Shown here: one piece after another, positions 58,828 through 64,000 of the stretch
Layout of the letters: each line of letters begins with the position of its first letter
Numbering within the stretch: position 1 is the stretch's first letter
DNA from: Parietaria judaica
Taxonomy: Eukaryota; Streptophyta; Magnoliopsida; Rosales; Urticaceae
NCBI GenBank assembly: GCA_954871525.1
Contig: OX940861.1
Location: 13,748,842 to 13,812,841, forward strand
Length of the DNA: 64,000 nt
Direction of reading: 5' to 3'
Program-made: the position numbers and the translations under genes
The notes under the pieces: generated by a model
Database searches by the model: none
The model's input: the letters and a program-made list of their open reading frames with translations, nothing else
What the model was told of the DNA's origin: nothing

Positions 58828-59869
58828 AGAAAGAAGTAGTTTTGGTATTCATGCGTGGGTGAAATAATGAGCGGCAAATTTTGGCGGTGAATAAATATTA
58901 TTTTGACAGAGGTTAAAATTAATAACATCGTGGTATATTTGATTCGGATTACAACTTGGACACGTTTTAAATCCAACTCCCATAACTTAAAAAAAAAAAT
59001 CAACTCCCGTATACAATTCATGAATATGATACTTACTTTTCGAGTTAATTAATTAAACAACAAAAGTAAAGCTTAATAGATTAATTGACATGATACGATT
59101 ATAAATATTAATTATTTATTGTATATATTGCACGGCGCAACTGTATGCGAGTATGAGAGAAAATTTACTCTCTTATTTATTTTCAAAAGCATCTAATGAG
59201 TTTATATATTTATATATATGGTTGGGCTTTTTATTTTAATCAACTATTAAATAAAACTAAAATTACCTCCACCAAAAGTGCGTTGGTAATTTTGTCTTTC
59301 CATTCTAATAGTTAGTTTATTAAGATACAAGATCAAAAGATTTATTCCAAATATAATGCGTATAAAATTTGAATAAATAGCCAAGAAATAGTTTGAATAG
59401 ATACAAAGTTTGATATAAAGTTTGAACTTATGATTTTAATATATATATATATATATATATGTTATTATCTTATTTTATTTTATATTTCAAAATTGCTTGA
59501 TGTTATTGTCGATAAAATGATTATCGTTATCGACAGACTAATCGGTTATCGATGGATTTATCGATGAAAAATCTATAAAATATATCGTTAGCGTTTTTTA
59601 AATTTAGCGATATTTATCGATGAACTAACCAATTATCGATAGATTTATCGATGAAAAACCTATAAAATATTTTTAAATACATGGAAAGTCCTTGTTGAGC
59701 TTTATGTAATAAAAACAAATATATATAAAAATGAATTTTTGTATGAAGACTTGTACATGTTAATATTTTTGTACAAGAATATGTATGTTTTTTTAAGATA
59801 TATATATATATATATGTAATGAAATTGATATTAAAATATAAAATATATAATAAATATCTAATGATGTTT

Positions 59870-60273
59870 TTTCACGGCGCAAAAAGTTATCGGTGAAAGT
59901 AATCGTTAGTAACTTCCCGATAACTCTTTTGCCAGTACTTTAAGCTTGAAATGCCGGTGAAAGAGCCATGTTTCCGGCGCATTTGGTTTGTTGAGCCGGT
60001 GAATAGTACACTTTGTCGGCGCTTATAAGTGCAATCAAAAGGAACTATTTTTTTTTTAAAAAAAAAGAACTATTTCCGGCGCATTTGGATTTTGCATCAG
60101 CGAATAGTAGACACTTTGCCGGCACTAATAAGCATAAGCGTCGGCAAAAAAAAAAAAACTATTCCCGGTGCATTTGGATTTTGCGCCGGGAATAGTTCTT
60201 TTCCCGACCAAAGTAATTTGACGCTTGGTGGCGGCGCTTTTTTGCGCCGGCAAAAACCTGTTTTCTTGTACTG
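59870..60273. mobile_element. End of a second, nested CACTA family
   Basis: Ends TTTTCTTGTACTG at 60273 (inverse CAGTACAAGAAAA), one base off the CACTA terminus. It is preceded by about five subterminal repeats of an aactatttccggcgcatttg type in both orientations. Its partner end was not found, so only part of the element is left. Confidence 0.6.
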
Positions 60274-60834
60274 AAAAAACATAACATAAACCAAGTCTAA
60301 TACTAATGTCACTGAATATAAACATGAACTAAGTCTCATAAAAACCATAAACATAAACCAAGTCTTCCAAAAATTAAAAAACTAGCACAATTTCACAAAG
60401 ATAATATATATAAAGTTTAATGAACAAAATTTTACTATACATTTTCAACGAATTCTACAAATATAAAAGAATAATTTTATAAAATAATAAAAGGAATACT
60501 TAATATATAACAATAATAATAATAATCCCTCAAAATTAAAATAAAAAAGAAATATCTTTAAATTGCGATTGTAGCGCATTTTGATATTTTTCTCTCGTTT
60601 GGGAAGATCGTTAGAGACTGATCAAACTCTCATTGGACAACCAAACACCTTATTCATTTTTACTAGTCAAAATTATCGATCGATTATTGCGATAACTCGA
60701 TCACTAGTCAAAATAACATGTCATTCAAAACCAGAATTGGAAAATTTTAAAAAACTCTCAATTTTCGAACAACGAATAAAAAAACTAATTTCCCGATTTT
60801 TGAATTCATCATTGTTGCTGTCTCCAAAACATGC

Positions 60835-61302
60835 ATATAGCAACAACATTTTTGTTGTCGCAATAGATGTCGTTGCTATACATATGTAAAGCAACTACAT
60901 TGCGTCGTCGCAAGAAATGTCGTTGCTATACATATGTATAGCAACTACATTACGTCGTCGCAATAAATGTCGCTGCTGTACAAACATATAGCAACGATAT
61001 TTTGTCGTCGCAATAGATGTCGTTGCTATATAAATATAAATAGCAACGACATAGCGTCGTCGCAATAAATGTCGCTGCTGTACAAACATATAGCAACGAC
61101 ATTTTTCCGTCACAATAAATGTCGCTGCTATATAAACATATAGCAACGACATTTTGCCATCACAATAAATGTCGCTGCTATATAAACATATAGCAACGAC
61201 ATTTCACCGTTGCAATAAATGTCGCTGCTATAGAAACATATAGCAACGATAATTGTGTCGTTGCAATAAACGTTGTTGCTATACATTACTTTTCTTGTAG
61301 TG
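60835..61302. repeat. CACTA right subterminal repeats
   Basis: About eight units of tatagcaacgacattt + gtcgtcgcaataaatgtcgctgctatac, period about 60 bp, in alternating half-palindromes, ending at the terminal TTTTCTTGTAGTG. The minus-strand 85-aa frame here is only the repeat. Confidence 0.9.
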
Positions 61303-61370
61303 TAATACGTTGAGAAGTTATGGTATTATTATCAATGTAATTATTTCTCCTCTTCAAGGCATCAAATGCA

Positions 61371-61665
61371 TTAATTTACGCACTGCCACTTATACGTTTA
61401 GGTATAGATGTGTAAAGCCACTACATGGCGAGCTTTCTTAAAATAATTGAAAAATCTAAGAAATTAGGAAATATGAATCCTTGTGATTTCATTGTGCCAT
61501 GTAATGCTCAAGAGATTTTAATTTACGCACTGCCACTTATACGTTTAGGTATAGATGTGTAAAGCCACTACATGGCGAGCTTTCTTAAAATAATTGAAAA
61601 ATCTAAGATATTAGGAAATATGAATCCTTGTGATTTCATTGTGCCATGTAATACTCAAGAGATTT
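61371..61665. repeat. 147-bp direct repeat, two copies
   Basis: ttaatttacgcactgccac at 61371 and 61518; the copies are nearly identical through ccttgtgatttcattgtgcc and agagatttta. Confidence 0.92.
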
Positions 61666-61694
61666 TACTTTTATATATATATAATATATATAGA
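61500..61694 (-). mobile_element. Possible Helitron 5-prime terminus (minus orientation)
   Basis: From 61694 the minus strand reads TCTATATATATTATATAT and continues with TACATGGCACAATGAAATC, like the 7240 and 52191 ends. It shares its catggc/cacaatgaaatca text with the 147-bp repeats, suggesting the repeats lie within the element. Confidence 0.3.
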
Positions 61695-62388
61695 TTTGTG
61701 TGGTGGAATAAATTTGATTATATTTAAGACTTTTAGAATTACAGTTTATTAAATATTATACTGAAGCAATTCAATTATATACCTCATAGAAATTATTGGT
61801 TAGATTTTGATTTTCCATTCACCTTACTATAGAGTTTAAGAGAAGAACGATGAGTTAATAAAAATAACATAATCAAATAGACTAATCTGAAATTACTATA
61901 AAAACTTTTTTTTAGTGTTTTAACAATTTTAGGCGCTCTTTTTTTTATGAGAACTGTTAGGAATTCGTTACTTCTTTTGTTACAAGAAAATCATAAAAAA
62001 AATACATATTATATAAGCGGACATTTTCAATAAGATATTTGTGCTAGATAAGTACATAATATGGCATATTAATGACAAAAGGTCTGAGCATACAACTTAT
62101 TAATCAAATCCAAAAAAATCAAAAATATTATTTGACTAAGAATTAATTTGAACAATAATTTTAAATCAATAGAGTGGTATAGATTTAACAAATTAATGAC
62201 ACAAGGGGTAAATTGAGTAATGGATTACTATTGTTGATGTGCAAATTCGTTCCATAATCGGAATGATAAGGTCATTAATTAAATTTATGATCTATGTAAA
62301 TTAAAACCAAAGTTGTGAATATAATTGAGTATTCATACAATTGACCTTGCAAGATACATAGCCCAGAGGCCCAATAGACACCTAACAT
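61695..62388. other. Intergenic, no gene seen
   Basis: AT-rich non-coding DNA up to the Tat-type LTR. No repeat or RNA feature recognised. Confidence 0.5.
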
Positions 62389-63191
62389 TGTTGAGGCTCG
62401 ATTAGAGCTAAAAAGCCCAAAAGGCACAGGCCCATCTCGAGCAGAGAATGCTCAAAAGAGATGGGTGCTGAAAAGCTTCTAAAAGGCAAAAAACCCGAAC
62501 ATAACTCAAAAGCCAACACTTGGCCAAAACCCAGCCCGATCAGGCCTATTGGCCTAAGGAGCCCAAAGCTCGTCCCGGGCAGAGACTGCCGAAAAAGGAT
62601 CCAAACAGAGACAAATGAAATACCAAAACACGAGCAGACCAAGTCAACAGCCTAATTCAAACCTCAAGAGCCCGACCAGGAAGATCGCCACGACCAAAAT
62701 TCAAACCCCCACGATGTCAAGTCAAAGTCCACCATTGCGCGATCCTCTCAGAAAGTGGCCCACTTGTGAGCTCGACAGCAAGTCAAGCTCCGAACTCGAA
62801 GCTACCACTCACGTACACTTCCAACTGGGCAGAAACCGAAGGCCTGTAAAAGCAAGAAGACAGCCCTATCACATGCACGCAAGCATTTACTTCGAGAGAA
62901 AAGAGTCTGTGAGATTTGTATTTTTCAGAGTGTTTTCGTCTTCTTTTCTGATCATCTTGGAATTGGCTTGTGGTTCTGGTTGATCTTTTTCAAACCAATA
63001 GACTTACAGAGGACGTAGTCAACTACCGTATTGGGACGAACCTCTCTAAAAAACCTTTGGTGTTTTGCCTTTTTGTTATTGTCGAAAGTATTGACAATGC
63101 GAAGGTTAGGATCCACAAAGTTCTTAGCATCCTCAAATCGAAATCTCATTCATAATTCACGTGACTGTTGGTGTGCGAAACCACGTCAACA
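62389..63191 (+). repeat. 5-prime LTR of the right-edge Tat-type element
   Basis: 803 bp, TGTTGAGGCTC to CACGTCAACA with inverted ends TGTTGA/TCAACA. Rich in agcccaaa and gagcag words. Short frames in it have no domain. Confidence 0.75.
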
Positions 63192-63215
63192 GTTTCGCAC
63201 CGGCTGTGGGAAACG
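63192..63215 (+). other. Primer-binding site of the right-edge element
   Basis: gtttcgcaccggctgtggga follows the LTR end ACA. It resembles the TTGGCGCCGTCTGTGGGA site of many Tat/Athila elements with a few changes. Confidence 0.65.
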
Positions 63216-63242
63216 GCGGATGAAACGGCCATTGCCGCTTTA

Positions 63243-64000
63243 ACCAGCGGACTCTAGTACGACTCCAGGTTCAAGACCGATATTTTGGTCAACCGATACA
63301 CCTCGATAGAGGACGTGATCCACCGTGCTTCCAATTGGATAAAGCACAATGAGGAACACGAGGCCCTAAAGAGAAAATTCAGGTCATCCCCGAATATACC
63401 AAGGCCCGGGGCGCACCCATCCAATCAAGGAACGGGCAGCCACCCTCCTTCAAGGGCCCCAGGAACCACGTTCCTACCAGGGGATCTGATCCCCACCTCG
63501 GGCATTTCCAACATGGAGTATCCCAACCCGAGGGAAGAGTACATCCTCAAAACTAGGTCTACAATCTGAACTCGGAAGCTGAGGAGGAAACTGAAGCCGA
63601 CGAGTAAGGGGAACTGTATATGAGCACCAGTTACATGGCGCCCGATAACTGGGACCTCGGCGCCTGATGCAAATTCCACCAGAGGTATGGACATCATACC
63701 AGAAATTGCATGGTCCTACGGGCCCGTCTAGCCGACAAATAATTAAAAGGTGAGCTCGGTGACCTACCGTTGGACTTCTTTAGGTCGGAGGGGGAACGCG
63801 CCGAGCAGACCCAGCACCTAAATGCTGACCGGGGCAACGACGTGAGGCCCGAGCAGACAAATCCGATCAAAGGCAATAACCCTCCTCCCAACAAGCGAGG
63901 CAAAGTCCTCATGTTGGAAGAACAAGCCGACCACGAGTCGGAAGATCTGGAAGAACCGGTGACCGAGGAGACCATCGGAAGGATCTACACTATTGTTGGA
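63243..64000 (+). pseudogene. Decayed Tat-type gag (zinc finger and start of protease)
   Basis: The frame at 63285-63569 has VNRYTSIEDVIHRASNWIK and a gag-like end. After a frame change a zinc finger CKFHQRYGHHTRNC (63668-63709) follows, typical of Tat gag, then a stop in DK*LKGELG (about 63740) and the RIYTIVG motif that opens the protease region at the edge. The first part of gag is missing directly after the primer-binding site. Not functional. Confidence 0.8.

Larger units (their letters stand above)
55449..61302 (-). mobile_element. CACTA (En/Spm-like) element with TSD taa
   Basis: 5,854 bp. Starts CACTACAAGAAA and ends TTTTCTTGTAGTG, inverted, with 3-bp duplications taa (55446-55448, 61303-61305). 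Both ends have arrays of subterminal repeats. It carries one intact spliced gene (55970-57554, minus) and a nested fragment of a second CACTA family. No TNP2 transposase was recognised, so it is probably non-autonomous. Confidence 0.92.
62389..64000 (+). mobile_element. Tat-type Ty3/Gypsy element, 5-prime part, continues past the window
   Basis: LTR 62389-63191, primer-binding site right after, then a decayed gag up to the start of protease at the window edge. The partner LTR is outside. The bases before the LTR are aacat, which would be the target duplicate to look for. Confidence 0.82.

Noticed and set aside
60895..61152. 85-aa minus-strand frame with internal repeats
   Set aside because: It is made of CACTA subterminal repeats.

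Overview
The window is nuclear DNA of a flowering plant, probably a eudicot. The signs are GT-AG introns, AT-rich spacers, plant-type UDP-glycosyltransferase (UGT) genes and dense nested plant transposons (Copia, Tat-type Gypsy, LINE, CACTA, hAT, MULE-like, possible Helitron ends). The species cannot be named from sequence alone.

Host genes. A small cluster of UGT72-like genes runs left to right on the plus strand. There are two apparently intact two-exon genes (968-2578, 474 aa; 24236-25833, 476 aa), one pseudogene whose second exon is split by two LTR insertions (9029-21245), and two short duplicated 5-prime relics (about 48690 and 49517). The intact copies share exon-1 length (997 bp), intron position and phase, so they are tandem duplicates.

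9214-18704: a young, complete, non-autonomous Tat-type element in minus orientation (794-bp LTRs, TSD ggccc). It carries no gag-pol. It holds a spliced antisense gene of the Transposase_28 ('putative gypsy type transposon') kind on the plus strand, two families of tandem repeats, and an intact SKIP14-like F-box gene next to its 5-prime LTR. 19034-21181 is a 2.1-kb solo LTR. 21990-23215 is a 5-prime-truncated LINE.

26412-31734: a complete but inactivated Copia element in minus orientation (523-bp LTRs, TSD catag). 31816-32672: a foldback element with a perfect 9-bp TSD.

34564-47097: a large Copia element (Angela/Tork-like) in plus orientation. Its LTRs both contain a Tat-family LTR, so that nested insertion predates the last transposition. 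The gag-protease-integrase part is not recognisable. In its place lies a spliced unknown gene (39475-40261) with two Cx2Cx11Cx2H modules, each followed by a duplicated intron. Its 3-prime LTR is further interrupted by a MULE-like element (45289-46786) and is cut off by a LINE with an inverted 5-prime part (47098-48409).

48644-55448 holds duplicated UGT/5-prime-exon chimeras, a LINE relic, a hAT-type element with an 8-bp TSD (51343-52153) and diverged tandem repeats. 55449-61302 is a CACTA element with perfect termini, TSD taa and an intact five-exon Transposase_24-like gene, but no recognisable TNP2 transposase. From 62389 to the window end lies the 5-prime LTR and decayed gag of another Tat-type element that continues outside.

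Exon models are derived from GT/AG sites and reading-frame phase only. Family names are from recognised motifs, not from searches.
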